Position numbers and translations under genes: made by a program. Under the pieces are notes generated by a model. That model was given only the letters and a program-made list of their open reading frames with translations, was not told where the DNA came from and did not search any database. Below, piece after piece: positions 1 through 15,960 of a DNA stretch of 64,000 bases. This DNA comes from Thiobacillus denitrificans (lineage in GTDB: Bacteria; Pseudomonadota; Gammaproteobacteria; Burkholderiales; Thiobacillaceae). Position 1 is the first letter of the stretch, and every line of letters starts with the position of its first letter. Where the stretch lies: assembly GCF_001530125.1 (NCBI RefSeq), contig NZ_LDUG01000014.1:1-64000 (forward strand), read 5' to 3'.

Positions 1-97
1 GATACCAGCGCGCTGGCTGACTACGGTCCGCATGCGACAGCGCTTTTACCAGTTCGTCGCAATACGCTTCAAACCGCGATTCAAGACTCAGCCCCAT
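1..97 (-). CDS. 5' end of a transposase-like gene (IS701-like?), cut by window edge
   Basis: Reading leftward from an ATG at 95-97 there is an open frame to the window edge (32 codons), preceded by a good GGAGG Shine-Dalgarno about 5 bases upstream. The peptide starts MGLSLESRFEAYCDELVKAL and continues with HADRSQPARWY. The pattern RFExYCDxLxxxLxHADRxxPxRxY resembles the N-terminus of IS701-type (DDE) transposases as I remember them. If so, an insertion sequence borders the senB gene. The family call is an inference from 32 residues; the open frame and its ribosome binding site are directly visible. Confidence 0.45.
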   Translation of the reverse strand, partial: MGLSLESRFEAYCDELVKALSHADRSQPARWY

Positions 98-158
98 GTA
101 GCCTCCACCTCGCTAATTCCTATGCCTGAATCATCGCATTATTTATAACACAGTAGAA

Positions 159-1118
159 CTAGCCCGGGCCTTGCTCGAATTCCGCCACCACCTGCCGTAG
201 CCGGCTGGCCTCCTGCTCCGGGCGCATCAGCCCACGCCGGGCGCGCGCGTGACCAAGCAGATCGGCATAAAAATCGGGGTCGGTTTCGGCCATCGACAGC
301 AGCCCGGCCAGCCGCCGTTCGTCGCCCACCGGAAAATAGCCCGGGTAGTCCTCGCCCAGCATGCCGACGTTGCCGGGCATGTGCGAGGCCAGCACCGGCA
401 CATCCGCCGCCAGCGCTTCGCAGATGACGTTGGCACCGCCTTCCAGCACCGAACTGATGACCATGAGGCGCGCGCGCGACAGGTGCTTCAGCACCGTCCT
501 GTGCGGCACGTCGCCGAGCCAGCGCCAGCGCGGCAGCTTGCCTTGCGCCATTTCCGCGGTTTCGGCCATGTCTTCGCTGAGCGCGCCGCCCAAGTGCGTC
601 ACCCGGATTTGCGAATGCTCGGGTAGATAGGCCGTCGCCAGCGCCGCCCGGAACGGGTCTTTTTCCGTGCGCAGGTGGCCGATCACCAGCACCTCGAAGG
701 TGTGGGCGGGCGCGGGCTGGCGGGGAATATCGGGTGCGGATTGATAGATCACCCGCGTCCTGGCAGCCAGATGCGGGGGCAGCTCGTCGACGCCGCGATT
801 CTGCAGCACGATCAGGCGGTGCGCAAGCTCCAGCGCTTGCTGGGCTTCGCGGTCTTCGTGGATGTCGCGGTAGAGGTCGGTGCCGGTCAGCGCCAGCAAC
901 AGCGGCCGGCTCGGGAAGCGCTCGGCAAACGCGCGGATCGAGGCAAAGCTGCGCCGCGCATGCAGCGCCAGCATCAGGTCGGCGGCGCGGCCATCCCATT
1001 CCACCTGCGTTCGCACTGTGTGGCCCGCCTCGCGCAGAAAGCGCGCCCAGCGCGCGGCGGTGTGCCAGTTGCCGTTGCGATGTTCGCGGCCGTAGGGGGT
1101 GATGAGGGCGATGCGCAT
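159..1118 (-). CDS. senB: SenB-type selenosugar synthase (TIGR04348-like glycosyltransferase)
   Basis: A GT4-like glycosyltransferase of about 319 residues. Visible family features are the N-terminal GNWHTAARWARFL, ALHARRSFASIRAF followed by LTGTDLYRDI, and near the C-terminus LEGGANVICEALAADVPVLA and then GNVGMLGEDYPGYFPVGD. This arrangement matches what I know as TIGR04348, later shown to be SenB, which joins a UDP-sugar to selenophosphate during selenoneine synthesis. Its usual partners SenA (selenoneine synthase) and SenC (selenophosphate synthetase) are not in the window. A longer GTG start at 1139 is possible, but the ATG at 1118 gives the family N-terminus MRIALITPYG. The gene lies between a transposase-like gene and a divergent methyltransferase gene. 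The family call is fairly secure; activity without the partners is unknown. Confidence 0.72.
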   Translation of the reverse strand: MRIALITPYGREHRNGNWHTAARWARFLREAGHTVRTQVEWDGRAADLMLALHARRSFASIRAFAERFPSRPLLLALTGTDLYRDIHEDREAQQALELAHRLIVLQNRGVDELPPHLAARTRVIYQSAPDIPRQPAPAHTFEVLVIGHLRTEKDPFRAALATAYLPEHSQIRVTHLGGALSEDMAETAEMAQGKLPRWRWLGDVPHRTVLKHLSRARLMVISSVLEGGANVICEALAADVPVLASHMPGNVGMLGEDYPGYFPVGDERRLAGLLSMAETDPDFYADLLGHARARRGLMRPEQEASRLRQVVAEFEQGPG

Positions 1119-1152
1119 GGTATGAGTGTAGTCCGCCACGGCGAATCGCAGT

Positions 1153-1240
1153 TATGGATTCGACACCTGAGTTCTTGAAAGATGCTGCCATTTTTGGTAA
1201 TTGAGTGCGATTGCAGAAATCGTGGTGTGTCGAATCCATA
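1153..1240. repeat. 88-bp stretch bounded by a 14-bp perfect inverted repeat
   Basis: TATGGATTCGACAC at 1153-1166 is repeated as its exact reverse complement at 1227-1240. It lies in the divergent intergenic region between senB and the TrmH-family gene, so it could be a small mobile remnant or a long-range regulatory palindrome. The 60-bp spacing argues against a simple terminator. Confidence 0.55.
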
Positions 1241-1306
1241 GCATTCAAGCTCGGCTGTTGTTGAATGGAAATTCAGGTTTTTGAATTTCTATTCAATAAT
1301 TCGTCC

Positions 1307-2086
1307 ATGACTGAAACCGCCATCACCTCGCGCGACAACCCCATCTTCAAGCGGCTGAAGAAGCTTGCCGAATCGGCGCGTGCGCGGCGCGAGGCGCGGA
1401 TGACGCTGCTCGACAGCGAGCATCTGCTGACGGCTTATCTCGACGCCGGGGGGCAGCCGCACACCCTGGTGCGCGCGGCATCGTTCGACGCCGGCAAGCT
1501 GGCCGCGCTGGCTGCGCGTTGCCAGCAAACCAAAGCCATTGTGCTGCCCGACGCGCTGTTCGCCGAGTTGTCGCCCGTCGCCACGCCCAGCGGCGTGCTC
1601 GCCGAGGCGGCCTGGCTCAACCCGCCCGTCATCGACGCTACCCCGCTGGTCATCGTGCTGGAAGACATCCAGGACCCCGGCAACCTCGGCGCCATGTTGC
1701 GCACCGGCGCGGCGGCGGGCGCCACGCTGGCGGTGCTGTCGAAGGGCTGCCACGACCCGTGGTCGCCCAAGGCCTTGCGCGGCGGGCAGGGGGCCCAGTT
1801 TGTGTTGCCGCTGCAAGGCGGGGTGGATGTGGCGGCGTGGCTGAATGCCTTTGCCGGCCTGAGTGTCGCGCTTGCCCTGGCCGAGGACAGCGACTTCTAT
1901 GCGCTCGACCTCGGCGGCTCGCTCGCCCTGGTCGCCGGCAACGAGGGCGCGGGCTTGACAGCGGCGGTGTGCGAGGCGGCGAAGGTGCGCGCCCATATCC
2001 CGATGACAGGCCGGATCGAGTCCCTGAATGCGTCAGCGGCGCTGGCGGTGGCCGTGTTCGAGGCCGTGCGCCAGCGCAGGACCTGA
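1307..2086 (+). CDS. TrmH/SpoU-family RNA 2'-O-ribose methyltransferase
   Basis: SPOUT-class methyltransferase of about 259 residues, predicted to use S-adenosylmethionine to methylate a ribose in rRNA or tRNA in the cytoplasm. An N-terminal substrate-binding region (ITSRDNPIFKRLKKLAES) precedes the SPOUT knot with motif 1 (LEDIQDPGNLGAMLRTGAAA), motif 2 (VAGNEGAGL) and motif 3 (IPMTGRIESLNASAALAVAV). Together these hold the Arg, Glu/Asn and Ser residues typical of the family. The ATG at 1307 starts where homologues start; an in-frame ATG at 1265 would add 14 unconserved residues. It resembles RlmB/TsnR-like proteins, but the target nucleotide cannot be read from sequence. Its 3' end faces the GGDEF-EAL gene 14 bp away. 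Confidence 0.85.
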   Translation: MTETAITSRDNPIFKRLKKLAESARARREARMTLLDSEHLLTAYLDAGGQPHTLVRAASFDAGKLAALAARCQQTKAIVLPDALFAELSPVATPSGVLAEAAWLNPPVIDATPLVIVLEDIQDPGNLGAMLRTGAAAGATLAVLSKGCHDPWSPKALRGGQGAQFVLPLQGGVDVAAWLNAFAGLSVALALAEDSDFYALDLGGSLALVAGNEGAGLTAAVCEAAKVRAHIPMTGRIESLNASAALAVAVFEAVRQRRT

Positions 2087-2100
2087 TTTCCGCTGCGCGG

Positions 2101-4122
2101 TCAGGCAGCGAGGTCGAATGCCTGCAGCCAGTCGCGGCCCAGCAGCGCGATGATCTGATCCGCAGGAACCGGCCGGCTGATGAAATACCCCTGCACGATC
2201 TGGCAACCGAGTTTGCGCAGCGATTCGAGCTGCGCCCGGGTCTCGATCCCTTCGGCGACAGTGCCGAGCCCCAGTCCCTTGCACAGGGCGAGAATCGATC
2301 TGATGAGGGCTTCGTTGGCCGGGGCGTTCGGCAAGTCCTTGACGAAGTAGCGATCGATTTTCAGGACATCGAGCGGGAATCGCTTCAAGTGGGCCAGTGA
2401 TGAATAACCGGTGCCGAAGTCGTCGACGGACACAGCAATTCCCAATGCTTTCAAAGCCCGTATCCTGTCCACGGCAGCGTCGACGTCTTCCATGAAGATG
2501 CCTTCGGTCAGTTCGAGCTGCAGGGCGTGCGCAGGCAGGCCGGATTGTGCCAGCGCGTCACTCACATTTGCGATCAGGGTGTCGTGCCAGAATTCCCTGC
2601 CGGAGAGGTTGACGGCAACGTTCAGGTCGGTGAATCCGGCTGCCTGCCAGCGGGCAGTCTGCTGGCAGGCAGCCAGCAGAAGCTGGCGGCCGACGCTGAC
2701 GATCCCGCCGGTTTCTTCCAGCATGCTGAGGAAAGCCGCCGGGGCGAGCAGCCCTTTGTCCGGGTGCTGCCAGCGGATCAGTGCCTCGACGGCATGAATG
2801 CGCCCGCTCTCCAGGTTGAGTTGCGGCTGGTAGTGGAAGACCAGTTCGCCGCGTTCCTGTGCGTGGTGCAGATCGGTCTCAAGCTGCAGCCTTTCCTCGG
2901 CCATCGCGTTCATCGCCGTGTCGTAGAGCTGGAAACGATTTCTGCCGTTGTTCTTGGCGTGGTACATCGCGGTGTCGGCGTGCTTGAGCAGATCGACGGA
3001 GGTGGCGCCGTCATTCGGATAAACACTGACGCCGATGCTGCAACTGCTGAAGATCTCGCGCCCGTCGAGGGTGTAGGGTTCGATCACCACCCCCAGCATC
3101 TTTTCGACCCCCTGCAGGATGGGCGTGAGCGCGACCACATCGTTGATGACCACGACAAACTCGTCGCCCCCCAGCCGCGCCACGATGTCATCGGCGCGAA
3201 CCGTCTGCCGCAGGCGTCGGGCGACCTCGCAAATGAGCAGATCACCGATGGCATGCCCGAGCGTGTCGTTGACCCGCTTGAACCGGTCGAGGTCGATGAA
3301 CATCACGCCGACCAGCGTCTGGTGCCGTTTTGCGCGGATCAGCGATTGCTCCAGGCGATCCTTGAACAGCATGCGATTGGGCAGGCCGGTCAGGGTGTCG
3401 TGGGTGGCCAGCTGCTCGCGTTCGCGGCTGATGCGGGCGGAGAAGTAGAAGACCACCGTGGCGACCAGCAGCCCCAGCAGCAGCGCGGCGCCCGACAGCA
3501 GATATATCCACCAGCGGGCGACGCCATGTTCCGCGCGCGCCTGGTTGCTGGCGGCCGTCGATACCCGGTGCGTTTCGGCATCGAGCTGCGACAGCGCGAC
3601 CATGACCTGGTTCTGGATGGGAATCGCCTGCTTGATCACCATCTCGCCCGCCTCTGCGGAGCGTCCGGCGGCGATCAGGTCGATGATTTCGTTCTGGATT
3701 GGCACTGCCAGGCTGGTGAGGCGTCCCTGCTCGGCGATCAGTTCGCGTTCCCGCGTGTTCAGGGGTTGTTCCAGCAAGGCCAGGCGGGCTGTGGCGAAAC
3801 GCCCGCCCTGGTTGTAGAACTGCATCATCAAGGCGTCCTGGTCGAACGGGTCATCCACTTGAGTGAGTATCAGCATGGTCAGGGTGCGCTCGCGCGCAGC
3901 CGTCACCATGGTCTTGGTCAGTTCCTGGTTGCGCATGTGCACGTCGACCACCTTGTTCAGATTGTCGGTGGTGACGCCCAGCTGTTGCAGGCCGATGACG
4001 GTGACGAACACGATCAGCAGCAATTGCGTGACGAAGCCGCCCAGCAGGGCGAGCTTCCAGGCCGTGGGACGTGCGATGCGCTTCACGGCAGGGTTGATGA
4101 TCATGCGGGCTTCAGCTTGCAT
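2101..4122 (-). CDS. Membrane-bound diguanylate cyclase/phosphodiesterase (GGDEF-EAL)
   Basis: Predicted c-di-GMP enzyme of 673 residues. A transmembrane helix at about residues 22-47, a helical periplasmic domain at about 48-205, and a second helix at about 208-230 lead directly into GGDEF (about 240-400) and EAL (about 415-665), with no obvious HAMP domain. GGDEF has an intact LGGDEF active site and an inhibitory-site RADD just upstream. EAL has EALIRW, ELTEG, DDFGTGYSSL and KIDRYFV, so both activities look possible. The periplasmic part contains RERTLTM and DPFDQDA, shared with the paralogue at 15961-17952. Monocistronic and convergent with the methyltransferase gene. Confidence 0.93.
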   Translation of the reverse strand: MQAEARMIINPAVKRIARPTAWKLALLGGFVTQLLLIVFVTVIGLQQLGVTTDNLNKVVDVHMRNQELTKTMVTAARERTLTMLILTQVDDPFDQDALMMQFYNQGGRFATARLALLEQPLNTRERELIAEQGRLTSLAVPIQNEIIDLIAAGRSAEAGEMVIKQAIPIQNQVMVALSQLDAETHRVSTAASNQARAEHGVARWWIYLLSGAALLLGLLVATVVFYFSARISREREQLATHDTLTGLPNRMLFKDRLEQSLIRAKRHQTLVGVMFIDLDRFKRVNDTLGHAIGDLLICEVARRLRQTVRADDIVARLGGDEFVVVINDVVALTPILQGVEKMLGVVIEPYTLDGREIFSSCSIGVSVYPNDGATSVDLLKHADTAMYHAKNNGRNRFQLYDTAMNAMAEERLQLETDLHHAQERGELVFHYQPQLNLESGRIHAVEALIRWQHPDKGLLAPAAFLSMLEETGGIVSVGRQLLLAACQQTARWQAAGFTDLNVAVNLSGREFWHDTLIANVSDALAQSGLPAHALQLELTEGIFMEDVDAAVDRIRALKALGIAVSVDDFGTGYSSLAHLKRFPLDVLKIDRYFVKDLPNAPANEALIRSILALCKGLGLGTVAEGIETRAQLESLRKLGCQIVQGYFISRPVPADQIIALLGRDWLQAFDLAA

Positions 4123-4332
4123 GGTGAAATCGTGTTCCGTGGCTTCAGGTGTCGGAAATAGCTATGGCCGGGCCACACGGCATATCAGGGCATGCCACGC
4201 AGCATGAGTTGATCAAGAATGCGCCGCATGGTCTGGGACCGGCAAACCAGCCTGTCTCCCCTTGATGTCATCAACGGCATTTACCCGCTGAAAAATAGGG
4301 TGGGGCTTAACAAACGACTATCGGGGCCAGGC

Positions 4333-5112
4333 TTAAGGCAGGTTTCGCAGGCGCGCCGCGATTTCCTCCACCGACATGCGGGTGGTGTCGATGACGGGCA
4401 CCGCGTGGCGGGTGAACAGCCGCTCGGCGGCGGCGAGTTCGTCGCGGCATTGCTGCAGGCTGGCGTAGCGGCTGTCGGGGTAGCGCGCCTGGCGGATGGC
4501 GGCGAGGCGTTCGGCCGACAGGGTCAGGGCGCGCAGGCGCGGCAGATTGGCGAGCAGGACATCGGGCAGGCTGCCGTGTTCGAGGTCGTCCGGCGTGAGC
4601 GGATAGTTGGCGACGCGCAGGCCGTATTGCAGGGCGAGGTAGAGCGCGGTAGGGGTTTTGCCGACGCGTGAGACGCCGACCAGGATCAGGTCGGCCTGGT
4701 CGAGCCGTTGCGGCTGCAGGCCGTCGTCCAGCGCCAGGCTGAAATTCACCGCATCCATTCGCGATTCGTAATTGTTCGCCATGCCGTGGGTGCGCCCGCC
4801 GCTGGGGGTGGCGGCCTGGCCCAGCGCGGTTTCAACGGCGGGGACGACGAAGCCGAAGACATCGAACAGGTTGGCGCGGCTGTCGCGCAGGATGGCGCGC
4901 AGGGCCGGGTCGCTCAGGGTGGAAAACACCAGGGCGCCGGGGATGGCGGCAATCTGCGCGGCGGCAGCCTGCGCCTTTTCCGGGCTGTCAATGAAAGGTA
5001 GCGCAATCAGGCTAAACTCAAGTGCAGGGAACTGCGCCAGCACGCTCTTCGCCACCGCTTCGACGGTGACGCCGGTGTGATCGGATACGCAGAAAACGCT
5101 GTGGTTTTTCAT
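4333..5112 (-). CDS. ppsR: PEP synthase regulatory protein (bifunctional kinase/pyrophosphorylase, DUF299)
   Basis: Regulatory enzyme of 259 residues that inactivates PEP synthase by ADP-dependent phosphorylation of an active-site-region Thr and reactivates it by Pi-dependent dephosphorylation. Evidence is the DUF299 N-terminus ([19 protein letters not shown]), the conserved [11 protein letters not shown] segment and the P-loop-like [15 protein letters not shown], at normal family length. It is divergent from ppsA, its substrate. The initiation codon (5110-5112) is only 10 bases from the preferred ppsA start, so each gene's promoter should lie inside the other's coding sequence. That pairing supports the assignment. 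Confidence 0.95.
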   Translation of the reverse strand: MKNHSVFCVSDHTGVTVEAVAKSVLAQFPALEFSLIALPFIDSPEKAQAAAAQIAAIPGALVFSTLSDPALRAILRDSRANLFDVFGFVVPAVETALGQAATPSGGRTHGMANNYESRMDAVNFSLALDDGLQPQRLDQADLILVGVSRVGKTPTALYLALQYGLRVANYPLTPDDLEHGSLPDVLLANLPRLRALTLSAERLAAIRQARYPDSRYASLQQCRDELAAAERLFTRHAVPVIDTTRMSVEEIAARLRNLP

Positions 5113-5122
5113 GGAGTGGATG

Positions 5123-7468
5123 ATGCGAGTGTCGACTGATTACATTGTGTCACTGGACAGCCTGTCGATGGCGGATGTGCCGCGCGTGGGCGGCAAGAAC
5201 GCATCGCTCGGCGAAATGATCCGCAATCTGTCCGGCGCAGGGGTCAAGGTGCCGGGCGGCTTTGCCACCACCGCGCAGGCATTCTGGGATTTTCTTGAGG
5301 ACAACGATTTGCGCGCGCGCATCAATGCGCGGCTGACGGCGCTCGACGTGGCGGACGTGACGGCGCTGGCCGCGGCAGGCGCGGAAATCCGCGGCTGGGT
5401 CGAGGCGGCCGCCTTGCCGCCTGATTTGGAAACGGGCCTGCGCACGGCCTATGCCGAACTCGGCAGCGAAGTGTCGGTGGCGGTGCGCTCGTCGGCCACT
5501 GCCGAAGACCTGCCCGATGCCTCGTTTGCCGGCCAGCAGGAAACTTATCTGCACGTGCGTGGCGCCGACGACTTGCTGCGGTACGTGAGGAAGGTTTTCG
5601 CCTCGCTCTACAACGACCGCGCCATCGCCTACCGCGTGCACCACGGCTTTGCCCACGCCGAGGTGGCGCTGTCGGCCGGGGTGCAGCGCATGGTGCGCTC
5701 CGACATCGCGTGTTCGGGCGTGCTGTTCACGCTCGATACCGAATCCGGATTCCGCGACGTGGTGTTCATCACCGCGGCCTACGGTCTCGGCGAAACCGTG
5801 GTGCAGGGCTCGGTCAATCCGGACGAGTTCTACGTGCACAAGCCGAAACTGGCGGAGGGCTTTCCCGCCGTGGTGCGGCGCGAGCTGGGCGAGAAAGCGA
5901 CCCGCATGGTGTGGCGTGACGGCGCGACCGTGATCGAGGACACGCCGGACGAACTGCGGCGGCAGTATTCGCTGACCGACGACGAGGTGCTGGAACTGTC
6001 GCGCCAGGCCGTCGCCATCGAAAAACACTATGGCCGCCCGATGGACGTCGAGTGGGCGAAGGACGGCGAAACCGGCGAACTCTTCATCGTGCAGGCGCGG
6101 CCGGAAACGGTGAAGGCGCGCGCCAACGGCGGCGGCGAACGCTACACGCTGGAAGCGAGCGGCGAAGTGCGCATCAGCGGCCGCGCCATCGGCCAAAAGA
6201 TTGGCGCGGGCGAAGTGCGGCTGATTGCCAGCCCGGCCGAAATGAACCGGGTGCAGCCGGGCGACATCCTGGTCACCGACATGACCGACCCCGACTGGGA
6301 GCCGGTGATGAAGCGCGCGGCAGCGATCGTCACCAACCGCGGCGGCCGCACCTGCCATGCCGCCATCGTCGCGCGCGAACTCGGCATTCCTGCGGTGGTC
6401 GGCACCGGCGAGGCCACCACCGTGCTCAAGGACGGCGAAACGGTGACAGTGTCGTGCGCCGAGGGCGACACCGGCATGGTGTATGCGGGCAAGCTGCCGT
6501 TTACCGTGGAGACGCTGGAAAGCGAGACCCTGGCCGAGCCGCCGGTGAAGCTGATGATGAACGTCGGCAATCCCGAGCGCGCCTTCGAGTTCGCGCAGAT
6601 CCCCAATCACGGCATCGGGCTTGCGCGACTGGAATTCATCATCGCGCGAATGATCGGCGTGCATCCGCTGGCGCTGCTCGACTATGCCGGCCAGACGCCG
6701 GCCGTGCGCGACGAAATCGATCTGCGCACCGCTGGCTATGCTGACCCGGTGTCGTTTTACGTCGACAAGCTGGCCGAGGGCATCGCCACGCTGGCGGCCG
6801 CGTTCTGGCCGCAACCGGTGATCGTGCGCTTGTCTGATTTCAAGTCCAACGAATACGCCAACCTGGTGGGCGGCGACCGCTATGAGCCGAAGGAGGAAAA
6901 CCCCATGCTGGGGCTGCGCGGCGCGGCGCGATACGTGTCAACGCTGTTCCGCCCGGCGTTCGAACTGGAATGCCGGGCGCTGAAAAAGGTGCGCGAGACC
7001 ATGGGCTTTTCCAACGTCGAAGTGATGATCCCCTTCGTGCGCACGGTGGAGGAATGCGCTGCGGTCGTGAAATTGCTGGAAGCAAACGGCCTGCGACGCG
7101 GCGACCAGGCGCTGCGGCTGATCATGATGTGCGAGATTCCGTCCAACGTACTGCTGGCTGACGACTTCCTGCAGTACGTCGACGGCTTTTCCATCGGCAG
7201 CAATGACCTGACTCAGCTGACTTTAGGCATCGACCGCGACTCCGGGCTGGTGGCCGAAGGCTTCGACGAGCGCAATCCGGCGGTGAAAAAGCTGCTGGCC
7301 GAGGCCATCGCCGCCTGCAACCGGCACGGCAAATACATCGGCATCTGCGGCCAGGGGCCGAGCGACCACCCCGATCTGGCCGACTGGCTGGTGGCGCAGG
7401 GAATCGGCTCGATTTCGCTGAATCCCGACACGATGGTCGCCACCTGGCGGCGGCTGCTGCGTCATTGA
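5123..7468 (+). CDS. ppsA: Phosphoenolpyruvate synthase (pyruvate, water dikinase)
   Basis: Converts pyruvate, ATP and water to PEP, AMP and phosphate, the entry to gluconeogenesis. About 781 residues: N-terminal PPDK ATP-grasp domain ([10 protein letters not shown], then [20 protein letters not shown]), central swivelling phosphohistidine domain ([20 protein letters not shown], His at about residue 411), and C-terminal PEP/pyruvate barrel ending near the catalytic [11 protein letters not shown]. Three in-frame ATGs occur at 5111, 5120 and 5123. The last has GGAG at 5113-5116 with a 6-base spacer and gives the usual MRVSTDYIV-like N-terminus. PpsR is encoded divergently next to it. Confidence 0.96.
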   Translation: MRVSTDYIVSLDSLSMADVPRVGGKNASLGEMIRNLSGAGVKVPGGFATTAQAFWDFLEDNDLRARINARLTALDVADVTALAAAGAEIRGWVEAAALPPDLETGLRTAYAELGSEVSVAVRSSATAEDLPDASFAGQQETYLHVRGADDLLRYVRKVFASLYNDRAIAYRVHHGFAHAEVALSAGVQRMVRSDIACSGVLFTLDTESGFRDVVFITAAYGLGETVVQGSVNPDEFYVHKPKLAEGFPAVVRRELGEKATRMVWRDGATVIEDTPDELRRQYSLTDDEVLELSRQAVAIEKHYGRPMDVEWAKDGETGELFIVQARPETVKARANGGGERYTLEASGEVRISGRAIGQKIGAGEVRLIASPAEMNRVQPGDILVTDMTDPDWEPVMKRAAAIVTNRGGRTCHAAIVARELGIPAVVGTGEATTVLKDGETVTVSCAEGDTGMVYAGKLPFTVETLESETLAEPPVKLMMNVGNPERAFEFAQIPNHGIGLARLEFIIARMIGVHPLALLDYAGQTPAVRDEIDLRTAGYADPVSFYVDKLAEGIATLAAAFWPQPVIVRLSDFKSNEYANLVGGDRYEPKEENPMLGLRGAARYVSTLFRPAFELECRALKKVRETMGFSNVEVMIPFVRTVEECAAVVKLLEANGLRRGDQALRLIMMCEIPSNVLLADDFLQYVDGFSIGSNDLTQLTLGIDRDSGLVAEGFDERNPAVKKLLAEAIAACNRHGKYIGICGQGPSDHPDLADWLVAQGIGSISLNPDTMVATWRRLLRH

Positions 7469-7506
7469 GCCGGCCTGTCATTGAGCCATCATCGGCGATG
7501 AAGTAG

Positions 7507-14931
<7,425 letters not shown>

Positions 14932-14956
14932 ACCCAAGGATTGATAGGGAAGACAC

Positions 14957-15826
14957 ATGCAAAAAGTAAGGAAAGCCGTATTTCCGGTTGCCGGCCTTGG
15001 CACCCGCTTTCTGCCGGCCACCAAGGCCAGCCCCAAGGAAATGCTGCCCATTGTCGACAAGCCGCTGATCCAGTACGCGGTTGAAGAGGCCATGGAAGCC
15101 GGTATCACCGACATGATCTTCATCAGCAGCCGCACCAAGCGCACCGTCGAAGACCACTTCGACAAGGCTTACGAACTGGAAACCGAACTGGCCGCGCGCG
15201 GCAAGAATCGCGATCTGGAACTGGTGCAGTCGATCCGCCCGGCCGGCGTCAACTTCATCTACATCCGCCAGGCCGAAGCGCTGGGGCTCGGCCATGCCGT
15301 GCTGTGCGCGCAGCCGGTGATCGGCAACGAGCCCTTCGCCGTCATCCTCGCCGACGACCTGATCGACGGCAGTCCGGCGGCGATGAAGCAGATGGTCGAC
15401 CAATACGAGTATTACCAGTGCTCGGTGCTCGGCGTGCAGCAGGTGGCGCCTTCGGAAACCGCGTCCTACGGCATTGTCGACGCCAGCCCCATGGCGGATC
15501 GTGTGTCACGGGTGAACGCCATCGTCGAAAAACCGAAACCCGAGGAAGCACCGTCCAACCTCGGCGTGGTCGGTCGCTACATCCTCACCCCGCGCATCTT
15601 CCATCACATCCAGCACCTCAAGCCCGGTGCCGGCGGCGAGCTGCAGCTGACCGACGCCATCGCCGCCTTGCTGAAGGAACAGCAGGTGCTGGCCTATGAT
15701 TTCGACGGCACCCGCTACGACTGCGGCAGCAAGCTGGGCTATCTGCAGGCCACCGTCGAATACGCGCTCAAGCACAGCGAGGTCAGCGAAGACTTCGCGG
15801 CGTACCTGAAAAAACATATTTGCTGA
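14957..15826 (+). CDS. galU: UTP-glucose-1-phosphate uridylyltransferase
   Basis: Makes UDP-glucose from UTP and glucose-1-phosphate for polysaccharide and LPS sugars. The 289-residue protein carries the nucleotidyltransferase signature [20 protein letters not shown], then ILADDLIDG and [14 protein letters not shown], and ends near [19 protein letters not shown], all GalU-typical. It lies 25 bp after ligA and may be cotranscribed. Downstream, before the convergent GGDEF-EAL gene, a GTTCGGC/GCCGAAC stem is visible but has no T-run. Confidence 0.96.
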   Translation: MQKVRKAVFPVAGLGTRFLPATKASPKEMLPIVDKPLIQYAVEEAMEAGITDMIFISSRTKRTVEDHFDKAYELETELAARGKNRDLELVQSIRPAGVNFIYIRQAEALGLGHAVLCAQPVIGNEPFAVILADDLIDGSPAAMKQMVDQYEYYQCSVLGVQQVAPSETASYGIVDASPMADRVSRVNAIVEKPKPEEAPSNLGVVGRYILTPRIFHHIQHLKPGAGGELQLTDAIAALLKEQQVLAYDFDGTRYDCGSKLGYLQATVEYALKHSEVSEDFAAYLKKHIC

Positions 15827-15960
15827 ATCTCGCCTGTTCGGCGGTGCAGGGCAGCCTGGCCGAACGGGATCGGCGTCAGCGGCAGGGTTGATGTGCAGAA
15901 AGCGTGTACTGAATCTTGCGTGAAGGGAAAAAGTTTCGAATATCGCCTTTTTGTCGGCCA

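Noticed and set aside
2527-4161. Long plus-strand frame over the first GGDEF-EAL gene
   Set aside because: It is the complement of a well supported gene; composition is shadow-like and it lacks any motif.
4123-4332. A tRNA or small RNA in the gap before ppsR
   Set aside because: I could not fold a cloverleaf or find a terminator; nothing beyond AT-richer leader sequence was seen.
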